DNA of 38,248 nucleotides from positions 1 to 38,248 of the forward strand of contig PLAX01000180.1 in assembly GCA_003135255.1 (NCBI GenBank), in the 5' to 3' direction. Made by a program: the position numbers and the translations under genes. Below are positions 9,648 to 16,960 of the stretch, one piece after another; position 1 is the stretch's first letter, and each line of letters begins with the position of its first letter. Source of the stretch: Candidatus Dormiibacterota bacterium. GTDB taxonomy: Bacteria > Chloroflexota > Dormibacteria > Aeolococcales > Aeolococcaceae. Under the pieces are notes generated by a model. That model had not been told where the DNA came from and did no database searches. It was given only the letters and a program-made list of their open reading frames with translations.

Positions 9648-11537
9648 ATGACCGCGCCGAGCCCCAGAGCCTGGGGCCTCCTGCCCCACCACGTCAGCAC
9701 CGGCGGCGGCGGCAGCAGCGGCAGCAGCGCGTCCGCGGAGACCGTCGACCTTCTGCTCGCCGCCCTCGGCGCCGATCGCCGCCGCCCCGATCGGGACGGC
9801 GACCGGCCGCTGGTCGTCGTCCAGGGAGAGTGTCCGCGGGCAGGCCGCGCAGGGGAGGGGACCGCGGCGGCGCCGTCGGAGGTCGAGCTCGAGGACGGCT
9901 CCACGCGGGCCTGCGGCGAGCGGCTGCCCGCCGACCTCCCGCTCGGGTACCACCGCCTCCACGCGGGGGGCCGGAGCCGCCTCCTGGTGGTGACCCCGCC
10001 CCGCTGCCACCACCCCGCCGCGCGGGGCTTCGGCTTCGCGGTCCAGCTCTATGCGACCCGCTCGGCGGCAAGCTGGGGTATCGGGGACCTCACCGACCTC
10101 GCCGGGCTGGCCGGCTGGGCGGCGGGGCTCGGAGCCGCGACGCTGCTGGTCAACCCGCTCCACGCCGGGCTGCCCCTCCTCCCCATCGAGCCCAGCCCGT
10201 ACTTCCCCACCAGCCGGCTCTTCCTCGATCCGCTCTACCTGCGCCCCGAGGGCGGCGACACGGGCGTCAGCGACCTGGCGGCAGCCGCCCGCCTGCTGAA
10301 CCACGAGCGCCGGATCGATCGCGACCAGGTCGCCCTGCTCAAGATGTCCGCCCTCGAGCGGGAGTTCATCGACACCGCCCACCCGGGCGAGGTGGAGGCG
10401 GCGCTGGAGGCGCGGCCGCGCCTCCACGACTTCGGCCTCTTCTGCGCCCTGGCGGAGCGCCACGGGAAGGACTGGCGTGATTGGCCGCGCCCGCTGGCGC
10501 GGCGCGACCCCGCGGCGATCCGGGCCGCGGCGGCGGAGCTGGCGGGGCGGGTGCGGTTCCACGCGTGGGTGCAGCTGCAATTGGACCGTCAGCTGGAAGA
10601 GGCTGGCGCTGCCCTCCCGCTGATCCGCGATCTCGCCGTGGGCTTCCATCCGGGGGGCGCCGACGCCTGGCTCTGGCAGGATCTGGTCGTCCCCGGGGTG
10701 ACGGTGGGAGCCCCTCCGGACGCCTTCAACTCGCGCGGTCAGGATTGGGGCATCCCGGCCTTCGATCCTTGGAGGCTGCGGGCGGCCGGGTACGCCCCCT
10801 TCATCGAGACGCTTCGGGCCAACCTCCACGAGGGAGCCGGCCTGCGCATCGACCACGTGATGGGGCTGCAGCGGCTCTGGTGCATCCCGGCCGGGGGAGG
10901 GCCGGCCGACGGCTGCTACCTCGGATACCCCGCCGACGACCTGCTCGGCATCGTCGCCCTCGAGTCGGTCCGCCACCGGGCGACGGTGATCGGCGAGGAC
11001 CTGGGGACAGTCCCCGCCGGATTCCGCTCGCGGCTGCGCCGGCGGGGGCTCCTCAGCTACGTGGTGCTCCTCTTCGAGGACCGCCCCCCCGCGCGCTGGC
11101 CGCGCCAGGCGCTGGCGACGGTGACCACCCACGACCTGCCCACCGTCACCGGTCTCTGGGACGGCAGCGACCTGCAGGCGAGGCGCCGGCGCGGGCTGCC
11201 CGCCAGCGCCTCCGACACCGAGGAGCTGGTGCAGCGCATCCGCCAGGATGGGGGACCGGCCCGCGACGCGGAGAGCTCGGCCGCGGTGGTGCATGCCCAC
11301 CGGCGCCTGGCCGGCTCGCGCTGCACCCTGCTCGCCGCCACCCTCGAGGACGTGGCCGAGGTCCAGGAGCGACCGAATCAGCCGGGCAGCGCGGGCGAGA
11401 GCCCGAATTGGTCCTTGGCGCTGCCCGTGCCCCGTGAACGCCTGCAGGAGCTCCCCATGGCCCGGCAGCTGGCCGGCATATTGGCTCGCAAACCGGTGGG
11501 CCGGCGGCGCCCAGCGGGCAGAGAGCAGGGAGTTTGA
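9648..11537 (+). CDS. malQ: 4-alpha-glucanotransferase (amylomaltase)
   Basis: MalQ (GH77) transfers maltodextrin segments between chains, disproportionating short products of debranching. Family landmarks run in order: YATRSAASWGIGDLTDL (about 128-144), NPLHAGLPLLPIEPSPYFPTSR with the PSPY substrate loop, AGLRIDHVMGL with the nucleophile Asp, VIGEDLGTVP with the acid/base Glu, and TTHDLPTVTGLW with the third acidic residue. At 629 aa it is slightly longer than the smallest bacterial MalQ because of a poorly conserved N-terminal domain of about 120 residues. The ATG at 9648 has no clear Shine-Dalgarno; GATGAT lies 8 nt upstream and could be a leaderless -10. Divergent partner of glgX. Confidence 0.93.
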   Translation: MTAPSPRAWGLLPHHVSTGGGGSSGSSASAETVDLLLAALGADRRRPDRDGDRPLVVVQGECPRAGRAGEGTAAAPSEVELEDGSTRACGERLPADLPLGYHRLHAGGRSRLLVVTPPRCHHPAARGFGFAVQLYATRSAASWGIGDLTDLAGLAGWAAGLGAATLLVNPLHAGLPLLPIEPSPYFPTSRLFLDPLYLRPEGGDTGVSDLAAAARLLNHERRIDRDQVALLKMSALEREFIDTAHPGEVEAALEARPRLHDFGLFCALAERHGKDWRDWPRPLARRDPAAIRAAAAELAGRVRFHAWVQLQLDRQLEEAGAALPLIRDLAVGFHPGGADAWLWQDLVVPGVTVGAPPDAFNSRGQDWGIPAFDPWRLRAAGYAPFIETLRANLHEGAGLRIDHVMGLQRLWCIPAGGGPADGCYLGYPADDLLGIVALESVRHRATVIGEDLGTVPAGFRSRLRRRGLLSYVVLLFEDRPPARWPRQALATVTTHDLPTVTGLWDGSDLQARRRRGLPASASDTEELVQRIRQDGGPARDAESSAAVVHAHRRLAGSRCTLLAATLEDVAEVQERPNQPGSAGESPNWSLALPVPRERLQELPMARQLAGILARKPVGRRRPAGREQGV

Positions 11538-11543
11538 TCTCCC

Positions 11544-11572
11544 CTGAACGAGCCTGGCCGACGTGATATAGT
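11544..11572 (+). promoter_or_regulatory. Promoter of the 77-aa gene
   Basis: CTGAAC (11544-11549) and TATAGT (11567-11572) are separated by exactly 17 bp and resemble a sigma70-type -35/-10 pair. The predicted start of transcription near 11579 leaves a leader of about 39 nt before the TTG start. Confidence 0.5.
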
Positions 11573-11617
11573 TGACGGAGCAACTGGGCCGAGGATGCCC
11601 GAACGGAGAGTCCCACG

Positions 11618-11851
11618 TTGACCACAGCGGTGAAGCAGGCTTCGACACGCATCGATATCGAGCTGTTCCAGTGCGCCAAGGCGGAGGCACGCCGCCTGCA
11701 CCGGCCCGTCTACATCGCGGGCGGTGAGATCCACGCCGAACGTCCCCCGCGGACCACGGCGATGGTGTGGCCGAACGGCAGCGTCACCTGGGGCAACCCC
11801 CAGGCCGCCAGCAAGCAGATCGACCGGCGCCACCTCCCCCCCGCCGCCTGA
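11618..11851 (+). CDS. Small protein of unknown function (77 aa)
   Basis: I do not recognise this protein. It has its own promoter-like -35/-10 pair and a CGGAGAG ribosome-binding site about 10 nt before a TTG start; a GTG four codons later is a less likely start. An N-terminal amphipathic helix containing FQCAKAEARRLHRP (about 17-30) is followed by short beta-prone stretches (VYIAGGEIHAE and TAMVWPNGSVTWG) and a polar tail. There is no signal peptide or membrane segment. Codon use matches the neighbours. It stands alone between malQ and the ABC exporter. The beta part could be a small barrel or nucleic-acid-binding fold, but that is a guess. Confidence 0.65.
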   Translation: MTTAVKQASTRIDIELFQCAKAEARRLHRPVYIAGGEIHAERPPRTTAMVWPNGSVTWGNPQAASKQIDRRHLPPAA

Positions 11852-11924
11852 GGCGCGCGCTGGAGCCCCAGGGGGCCGGCTGCGGCCGCCGATCGCGGAT
11901 CCTGGGCGCGGCGAACGCGGTCGG

Positions 11925-11930
11925 TAAGAT
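11925..11930 (+). promoter_or_regulatory. Leaderless -10 element before ABC leader peptide
   Basis: TAAGAT lies nine bases before the ATG at 11940, which would place the transcription start on or within three bases of that ATG. No -35 match or Shine-Dalgarno is visible. Confidence 0.4.
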
Positions 11931-11939
11931 CTGGTCGCG

Positions 11940-11981
11940 ATGATGCGCGATCCCCCGCGCCTGCGCGCGGCACGCCGGTGA
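11940..11981 (+). CDS. Probable leader peptide of the ABC exporter
   Basis: A 13-codon open frame encodes MMRDPPRLRAARR, with four Arg in the last seven residues and a Pro-Pro pair. Its TGA (11979-11981) overlaps the GTG start of the ATPase gene as GTGA. The double ATG sits just after a TAAGAT -10 box, so the mRNA would be leaderless and ribosomes would reach the ATPase start by termination-reinitiation. The ATPase start has no visible Shine-Dalgarno of its own. The peptide itself is probably functionless, or it may sense ribosome stalling on Arg/Pro codons. Inferred from layout only. Confidence 0.4.
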   Translation: MMRDPPRLRAARR

Positions 11982-12667
11982 CGGCAGCCTCTGCGACCAC
12001 CGCCGAGGATGCGGCCGCCTCCCCCGGCCGGGGGCGCGAACCGCTCCTCGCCGCCTTCGGGATCGTCAAGCGCTACGGGGTCAAGCACGTGCTGGACGGC
12101 GTCGACCTGACCGTTCACCCCGGCGAGGTGGTGGCCCTGGTGGGGGAGAACGGGTGTGGCAAGACCACCCTGCTGCGGATCTGCGCGGGGATCACCCGTC
12201 CCGATGCCGGGAGGGTGGAGGAGCGCGGCCGCATCGGGTACTGCCCCCAGGAACCCGGGCTGCTCGAGCTCCTGAATGCCGACGAGCATCTGGCGCTCTT
12301 CGGCGCCGGGTTTGGGCTGAACCGGAAGGACGCGGTGGCCGCGGGGCGGCAGTTGCTCGAGGAGCTCGACTTCCCGGTCGGCGACGGATCCGTGTCCAAA
12401 GACCTCTCGGGCGGGACCCGGCAGAAGCTCAACCTCGCCCTCGCGCTCCTCGGTGACCCGGAGGTGCTGCTGCTCGACGAGCCCTACCAGGGGTTCGACA
12501 CCGGCTCCTACGTCAACTTCTGGGACCACGTCAGCGGATGGCGTGCCGCCGGCCGGGCGACCGTGGTGGTCACCCACATGCTGAGCGAGCTCTCCCGGGT
12601 CGACCGCGTCGTGGACCTGAGCCATCCGTCGCGCCGCTCGCCGGGCTCTCCGGAGGCCGGGAGGTGA
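11978..12667 (+). CDS. ABC transporter ATP-binding protein
   Basis: A 229-aa nucleotide-binding subunit of an ABC-2-like exporter. Walker A GENGCGKTT is at about 56-64, followed by Q-loop GYCPQEP, signature LSGGTRQK, Walker B VLLLDEPYQGFD and the H-loop VTHM. The signature has Thr in place of the common Gln after LSGG. The first 20 residues are Ala/Thr-rich and non-conserved. The C-terminus is short, without a regulatory domain. The GTG start overlaps the stop of the upstream leader frame, and the stop overlaps the permease start (GTGA). The substrate is not evident. Confidence 0.9.
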   Translation: MTAASATTAEDAAASPGRGREPLLAAFGIVKRYGVKHVLDGVDLTVHPGEVVALVGENGCGKTTLLRICAGITRPDAGRVEERGRIGYCPQEPGLLELLNADEHLALFGAGFGLNRKDAVAAGRQLLEELDFPVGDGSVSKDLSGGTRQKLNLALALLGDPEVLLLDEPYQGFDTGSYVNFWDHVSGWRAAGRATVVVTHMLSELSRVDRVVDLSHPSRRSPGSPEAGR

Positions 12668-13374
12668 CGGAAGCGAAGGCCTTCGTGCAGCGCACCCTCA
12701 TCGTCGCCGAGATGCAGGGCCGCCAGCTCCTCCGCCGGCGGCTCGCCCTCGCCATCCTGGTCGCGCTCCCGGTCGCCCTCTACCTTGCGATGCTGAGCCA
12801 GAGCAAGGAGAACGCGATCGAGTTCGGCGCCCTGGGCATGAGCTGGTCGGTGGCCTGTGCGGCCCTCTTCGCGGTGCTGGCGGCGCGGGAGGCCGAGCCG
12901 CGGCTGGTGCTCATCGGCTTCCGTCCGGCCGAGCTGATGCTCGGACGCTTCCTGCTCCTGCTCGGCGGGGGCACTGCGTTCGCCGCGCTGGTCGGGGTGG
13001 CGATGATGCTGGCGTCCTCTCCGGTCTCGGTCGCCGCGCTCTTCGGCTCGTGCCTGCTGGTCCCCCCGATCGCCGTCTCCCTGGGCCTCGCGGTGGCCGC
13101 CGTCCTGCCCCATGACCTGGAGGGGACGCTGGTGATCATTGGCCTGGTGGGCATCCAGCTGGCCCTCAGCGGGGGGGCGTGGGTCAACGGCATCCTCCCC
13201 ATGAACGGCCCCATCCAGCTCGCCTACCTGGCGGGCGGCTTCCCCGCGGACCCGGTGGGCCTGATGCTCGCGCACAGCTTCGTGTACGTGGTCGCGCTGC
13301 TCGCCATCGCCGCCGCCGGCTGGTCGCTGCGGGTTCGGGTCCGGCGCGGGCGGCCGGCAGCGCCGGCTCAGTGA
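12664..13374 (+). CDS. ABC transporter permease (ABC-2 type)
   Basis: A 236-aa integral membrane protein with about six hydrophobic spans beginning near residue 27 (LALAILVALPVALYLAML), then spans near 52-70, 90-115, 120-145, 150-170 and 200-220, and an Arg-rich C-terminal tail. The order and length fit the membrane half of a small ABC-2 exporter. GTG at 12664 was chosen because it forms the GTGA overlap with the ATPase stop. An earlier in-frame ATG would run deep into the ATPase gene. The final 7 nt overlap the end of the convergent cofD. Confidence 0.85.
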   Translation: MTEAKAFVQRTLIVAEMQGRQLLRRRLALAILVALPVALYLAMLSQSKENAIEFGALGMSWSVACAALFAVLAAREAEPRLVLIGFRPAELMLGRFLLLLGGGTAFAALVGVAMMLASSPVSVAALFGSCLLVPPIAVSLGLAVAAVLPHDLEGTLVIIGLVGIQLALSGGAWVNGILPMNGPIQLAYLAGGFPADPVGLMLAHSFVYVVALLAIAAAGWSLRVRVRRGRPAAPAQ

Positions 13375-14294
13375 GCGGCGGGATCCCGGAGGGCGAGCAC
13401 CTCCCTCGCCAGCCGCTCCTCGCCCTGCGCGCCCGCCATCACGATGTCGAGAACGTGGGGGCTCATGCGCAGCCGGGCGACGGCGTCTGACAGCTCGCGG
13501 TCGGCCGCGTCCAGGACAAAACCGGAGGCCAGCCCGGCGTAGTGGTGCGCCACCCCGAGGGCGGTGGGCTCCTCGCCGAGCTGCGCCATCAGGGCAACCG
13601 TCGGGCCCTTCAGCGCGCGGCCCCCGATGATCGGGGCGATGGCGATCACGCGCTCCCTCTCCAGGTGAGGGCCAATCAGGGCGGTGATCGGGTCCACGCT
13701 GAGCAGAGGGTTGGACGGGCCGATCACCACCAGATCCGCCGCGCGGACCGCCTGCACCGCGGCCGGCGCCGGCACCGCAGCCTCCAGGCCCTCGAAGTGC
13801 AGGCCGCGGACCGGCGGCTCGCAGCGCTTGCCGACGAACCACTCCTGGAAGCTCAGCTCACCGGCGTCGGTCGCGACCCGGGTGCGCACCGGGTCGTCGC
13901 TCATCGGGATGACGGCCGCGTTCAGGCCCAGCCGCCGGCCGATCTCCGCGACCGCCTCCGTGAGGGTCATCCCCCGCCGCCGCAGGGAGGCCCGCAGGAG
14001 GTGGAGGCCAAGGTCGCGATCGCCCAGCCCAAACCAGGCCGGCTCACCGAGCAGACCGAGCATCTCGAGGGCGTGGAAGCTCTCGTCACGAACTCCGAAC
14101 CCCGCGTCGGTGTTGAAGATGCCGGCAAGCCGGTAGAGGACGGCATCGGTGTCCGGACAGACCAGCAGCCCCCACATCTCCTCGTCGTCGGCGGTGTTGG
14201 TGATCACGCTGAGCTCTCCTGGAGCCAGGGCCCGCGCCAGCCCGCAGGCCAGCCGGGCGGCGCCGGTCCCTCCGGCCAGGACCGTAACCCTCAC
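13368..14294 (-). CDS. cofD: 2-phospho-L-lactate transferase (F420 biosynthesis)
   Basis: CofD/FbiA joins the activated lactyl (or enolpyruvyl) phosphate made by CofC to Fo, giving F420-0 or dehydro-F420-0. The 308-aa protein opens with the GDP-binding motif VLAGGTGAARLA. The Fo-contact region ITNTADDEEMWGLLVCPDTDAVLY follows, and the signature VIGPSNPLLSVDPI comes in the second half. GTG at 14294 places the conserved motif at residue 5; upstream extension would enter cofE. It follows cofE after 4 nt, so the cof genes are one transcript. The gene converges with the ABC permease and overlaps it by 7 nt, leaving no room for an intergenic terminator. Confidence 0.95.
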   Translation of the reverse strand: MRVTVLAGGTGAARLACGLARALAPGELSVITNTADDEEMWGLLVCPDTDAVLYRLAGIFNTDAGFGVRDESFHALEMLGLLGEPAWFGLGDRDLGLHLLRASLRRRGMTLTEAVAEIGRRLGLNAAVIPMSDDPVRTRVATDAGELSFQEWFVGKRCEPPVRGLHFEGLEAAVPAPAAVQAVRAADLVVIGPSNPLLSVDPITALIGPHLERERVIAIAPIIGGRALKGPTVALMAQLGEEPTALGVAHHYAGLASGFVLDAADRELSDAVARLRMSPHVLDIVMAGAQGEERLAREVLALRDPAAH

Positions 14295-14298
14295 CGGA

Positions 14299-15051
14299 TC
14301 ACCGGAAGAGGTCCAGGTCGGCGGTGCGCACCAGCTCCTGTCCACTGCCGGCGGGGCCTTCGAGTGCCAGCCCGCGAACGACCACCGCGGGGATCCGCCG
14401 GGTCTTGCCCATGACCATCTCGGCGGCCGCGGCGATCTCGTCGGCGACGGCCACCACGGTGGCGTGCAGGGGCATGCCGAAGTCGTCGGGGCTTCCCCGG
14501 TAGTCGACGGTGGCCGGCATCCCAGCCACCCCCAGGGCGACGTTGCAGAGGCCGACCCGCCAGGGGCGGCCGAAGGTGTCGCTGATCACCACCCCGACAT
14601 CCGCCCCCGTCATCTCGGCGATGCGCCGGCGCAGCCCCTCCGCGCTCCGGTCGCAGTCCTCCGGCAGGAGGCAGGCCACGTCCGCCCCGGGCACGTTGGA
14701 CCGGTCGACGCCGGCGTTGGCACAGACGAATCCGTGTCGGGTCTCGACGATCAGGACGCGATCCGCGCGGACCACGCGGACGCTCTCGTCGAGGACGACC
14801 TGGACCATGCGCGGGTCGGCGTGCAGCTGCTCGGCCAGCTCTTGCGCCCGGGGGCTCGGCGCCACCGCGGCGAGGCTGCGCAGCCTCCCCTCCGCCTTGG
14901 AGACCACCTTCTGGGCCACCACCACGATGTCGCCGGAGCGGAGGGGGGCGGCTCGCTCCGCGATCAGCCTGCCCAGGTCGTCGCCACTCGCGATCTCGGG
15001 CAGACCCTCGATGCCGTGGAGCTCGAGCCCGCCGGCCTGTCCGCCGGTCAC
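14299..15051 (-). CDS. cofE: Coenzyme F420-0:L-glutamate ligase
   Basis: CofE adds L-glutamates to F420-0 with GTP. The 250-aa protein matches the stand-alone CofE type. Recognisable parts are GDIVVVAQKVVSKAEGR (about 40-56), the VRADRVLIVETRHGFVCANAGVDRSNV block, DVGVVISDTFGRPWRVGLCNVALG and the C-terminal MGKTRRIPAVVVRG. There is no C-terminal FbiB-type nitroreductase domain, which is seen in many actinobacteria and makes this the shorter archaeal-like architecture. GTG 15051 overlaps the cofC stop (GTGA). Confidence 0.95.
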   Translation of the reverse strand: MTGGQAGGLELHGIEGLPEIASGDDLGRLIAERAAPLRSGDIVVVAQKVVSKAEGRLRSLAAVAPSPRAQELAEQLHADPRMVQVVLDESVRVVRADRVLIVETRHGFVCANAGVDRSNVPGADVACLLPEDCDRSAEGLRRRIAEMTGADVGVVISDTFGRPWRVGLCNVALGVAGMPATVDYRGSPDDFGMPLHATVVAVADEIAAAAEMVMGKTRRIPAVVVRGLALEGPAGSGQELVRTADLDLFR

Positions 15052-15668
15052 TCGGTTTCTCCCGTGGCGGCCCGCCAGCGGTCCAGGGTGGCCAGGTCAT
15101 CCGGCTCGTCGAGGTCAAGGGCCAGTGCCGGCTCCCGGTGGACGATCAGCTCCCGCCCCCGCCGCCTCGCCTCGGCGGCGAAGCGGGGGAGGGATGCCTC
15201 CCCGAACTGCAGGTCGAAGTCGCCGATGGGGCGCAGGTAGAGGGCATTGGTGCCCTCGCGGCCGAGCGCCGGAGCCACCACCGCGACCGGCCCCTCGACC
15301 GTCCCCGCATGGTCGAGGAGGCGGCGCAGGCTGCCCGCATCGACGAGGGGGAGATCGGAGCTGAGCACCAGGCAGCCGGAGCCTCCCCGGGCGAGCACCT
15401 CGGCCAGGCCGCGTTCCGCGGCACGGTTCTGACCCGCGGGGTGCTCCTCGACGAGAGCCTCCGCCCCGCACCGCCGGGCCAGGTTGGCCGCTCCCGGGCC
15501 GCCGCAGACTGCAATGGTGTCAGCCACTTCCCGTGCGGCACCCAGCGCCCGGACCGCGCACTCCTCGGCGAGGCGCAGGCGCTCGGCGGCCGAGAGGGCG
15601 GCGGCGAGGCGGGTCTTCGCCGTGCCGGGCTCCTTGATCAGCACGACGATCTGCGCCGCTTGTCCCAT
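15048..15668 (-). CDS. cofC: Phosphoenolpyruvate/2-phospho-L-lactate guanylyltransferase
   Basis: CofC/FbiD activates phosphoenolpyruvate or 2-phospho-L-lactate with GTP at the start of the F420 side chain. The 206-aa nucleotidyltransferase has the N-terminal IVVLIKEPGTAKTRLA loop, GCLVLSSDLPLVDAGSLRRLL with the metal-binding Asp, and the ending DLDEPDDLATLDRWR. ATG 15668 was chosen although the frame is open upstream through the repeat region: a TAGAGT -10 box seven bases before it marks a leaderless start. First gene of cofC-cofE-cofD. The Fo synthase genes are not in the window. Sequence alone does not decide which phosphoacid is used. Confidence 0.92.
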   Translation of the reverse strand: MGQAAQIVVLIKEPGTAKTRLAAALSAAERLRLAEECAVRALGAAREVADTIAVCGGPGAANLARRCGAEALVEEHPAGQNRAAERGLAEVLARGGSGCLVLSSDLPLVDAGSLRRLLDHAGTVEGPVAVVAPALGREGTNALYLRPIGDFDLQFGEASLPRFAAEARRRGRELIVHREPALALDLDEPDDLATLDRWRAATGETE

Positions 15669-15675
15669 CCACCGG

Positions 15676-15681
15676 ACTCTA
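15676..15681 (-). promoter_or_regulatory. Leaderless -10 element of the cofCED operon
   Basis: TAGAGT on the minus strand lies seven bases before the cofC ATG. No Shine-Dalgarno sequence is present, so transcription probably starts at the A of ATG. Confidence 0.5.
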
Positions 15682-15750
15682 GACAGCAGGGGTGATGGGG
15701 TGGATGCAGCCACTGGATGAGTCCGGTCGCTCCGAGGTGGGGTGAGCCGA

Positions 15751-15767
15751 GCGCGGCTGAGCCGCGC
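15751..15767. repeat. 17-bp palindrome beside 55-bp repeat
   Basis: GCGCGGCT-G-AGCCGCGC is a perfect palindrome around one base. It lies immediately before the 55-bp tandem repeat and may be part of the same intergenic element. Confidence 0.5.
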
Positions 15768-15777
15768 CGGCGAGGGG

Positions 15778-15887
15778 CGGCGAGCCCCTGTGAGAAGGGG
15801 AGGGGCCCCCGCGCCGCCTGCGGCGTGGGGCACGGCGAGCCCCTGTGAGAAGGGGAGGGGCCCCCGCGCCGCCTGCGACGCGGGGAA
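15778..15887. repeat. Two tandem copies of a 55-bp hairpin-forming repeat
   Basis: Copies at 15778-15832 and 15833-15887 differ at only about four positions, all near the 3' end of the unit. Each unit can form a hairpin between GCCCCT and AGGGGC (with an inner CCCC...GGGG pairing). Copy one also forms CGCCGC-CT-GCGGCG, which is disrupted in copy two by a G-to-A change. The repeat fills the space between the divergent cofC and bchI promoters. It resembles REP-type intergenic repeats; I see no other copy in the window. Confidence 0.8.
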
Positions 15888-15894
15888 GCTTTGC

Positions 15895-15900
15895 GACAAT
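15895..15900 (+). promoter_or_regulatory. Leaderless -10 element of the bchI-like gene
   Basis: GACAAT lies six bases before the ATG at 15907, with no Shine-Dalgarno between them. It directly follows the 55-bp repeat. Confidence 0.45.
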
Positions 15901-15906
15901 GGCGCG

Positions 15907-16959
15907 ATGCAGCGCGGCCGCAGCATCTTCCCGTTCACCGCGATCGTCGGCCAGGGGCCGATGAAGCAGGCCCTCGTGCTCAACGCCATCAACCCCGCCA
16001 TCGGCGGCGTGCTGATCCGCGGGGAGAAGGGGACGGCCAAGTCGACGGCGGTGCGGGCCCTGGCGCGCCTCCTCCCCGAGCTCGAGGTGGTCGCCGACTG
16101 CCGCTTCGGCTGCTCTCCCGACGCCGCCGCCAGCCGCTGCGACGAGTGCGCCGAGCGGCTCCAGCGCGGCGAGACGTTGCCTCGGGCCACCCGGCAGATG
16201 CGGGTGATCGAGCTGCCCATCAACGCCTCGGAGGATCGCGTGGTCGGGTCGATCGACATCGAGGCCGCCATCAAGAAGGGCGAGAAGGAGTTCGAGCCCG
16301 GGGTGCTCGCCGAGGCCAACCGCAACATCCTCTACGTCGACGAGGTGAACCTCCTCGACGACCACATCGTCGACGTTCTCCTCGATGCCGCCGCGATGGG
16401 CACCAACACCGTCGAGCGCGAGGGCGTCTCGGTGTCCCACCCGGCCCGCTTCATCCTGGTCGGGACCATGAACCCGGAGGAGGGCGAGCTGCGCCCCCAG
16501 CTCCTTGATCGCTTCGGGCTCTGCGTGGACGTGGAGGGCATCCGGGATGTCCGGCAGAGGGTCGAGATCGTCGAGCGCCGCGAGGCGTTCGAGGACGATG
16601 CCGAGGCGTTCGCCTCCATCTGGGAGCCCGAGGAGCACGCCGAGGCCGAGCGGATCCGGAAGGCCATCCTCTCCCTCGGCGACGTGGCCGTGGATCGGGA
16701 GATCCTGGTCGCCATCGCCCATCTCGGCATCGAGCTGGAGGTGGACGGCCACCGCGCGGACCTGGTGACCCGCAAGGCGGCCCAGGCGGTCGCCGCCCAC
16801 GAGGGGCGGGACCGGGTCACCCTCGACGATGTCGAGGGGGTGGCGCCCATGGTGCTGGCCCACCGGATCAAGCCGACTGCGGGCTCCCGGCGCGGCCTCG
16901 CCGACATCGGCGAGATCCTGCGCGGACCCGGCAACGGCTCCACCGGGCGAGGCCGGTAG
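15907..16959 (+). CDS. Magnesium/cobalt chelatase I-subunit-like AAA+ ATPase
   Basis: A 350-aa AAA+ ATPase of the BchI/ChlI family, whose members form hexamers that drive metal insertion together with a VWA-domain D subunit. It has Walker A GEKGTAKST (about 39-47), Walker B NILYVDEVNLL (about 140-150), the GTMNPEEGELRPQLLDRFGL sensor/arginine-finger region and a C-terminal helical lid. A Cys quartet (Cys65, Cys69, Cys78, Cys81) lies in the insertion after Walker A and could bind a metal. The start is set by the leaderless promoter and by the family N-terminus FPFTAIVGQ. No D subunit, H subunit or tetrapyrrole gene is nearby, so the metal and partner are unknown. Confidence 0.88.
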   Translation: MQRGRSIFPFTAIVGQGPMKQALVLNAINPAIGGVLIRGEKGTAKSTAVRALARLLPELEVVADCRFGCSPDAAASRCDECAERLQRGETLPRATRQMRVIELPINASEDRVVGSIDIEAAIKKGEKEFEPGVLAEANRNILYVDEVNLLDDHIVDVLLDAAAMGTNTVEREGVSVSHPARFILVGTMNPEEGELRPQLLDRFGLCVDVEGIRDVRQRVEIVERREAFEDDAEAFASIWEPEEHAEAERIRKAILSLGDVAVDREILVAIAHLGIELEVDGHRADLVTRKAAQAVAAHEGRDRVTLDDVEGVAPMVLAHRIKPTAGSRRGLADIGEILRGPGNGSTGRGR

Positions 16960-16960
16960 G

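Noticed and set aside
9534..11690. Upstream extension of glgX by about 700 codons
   Set aside because: The extension is antisense to malQ and has no domain; glgX family homology begins a short distance after GTG 9533.
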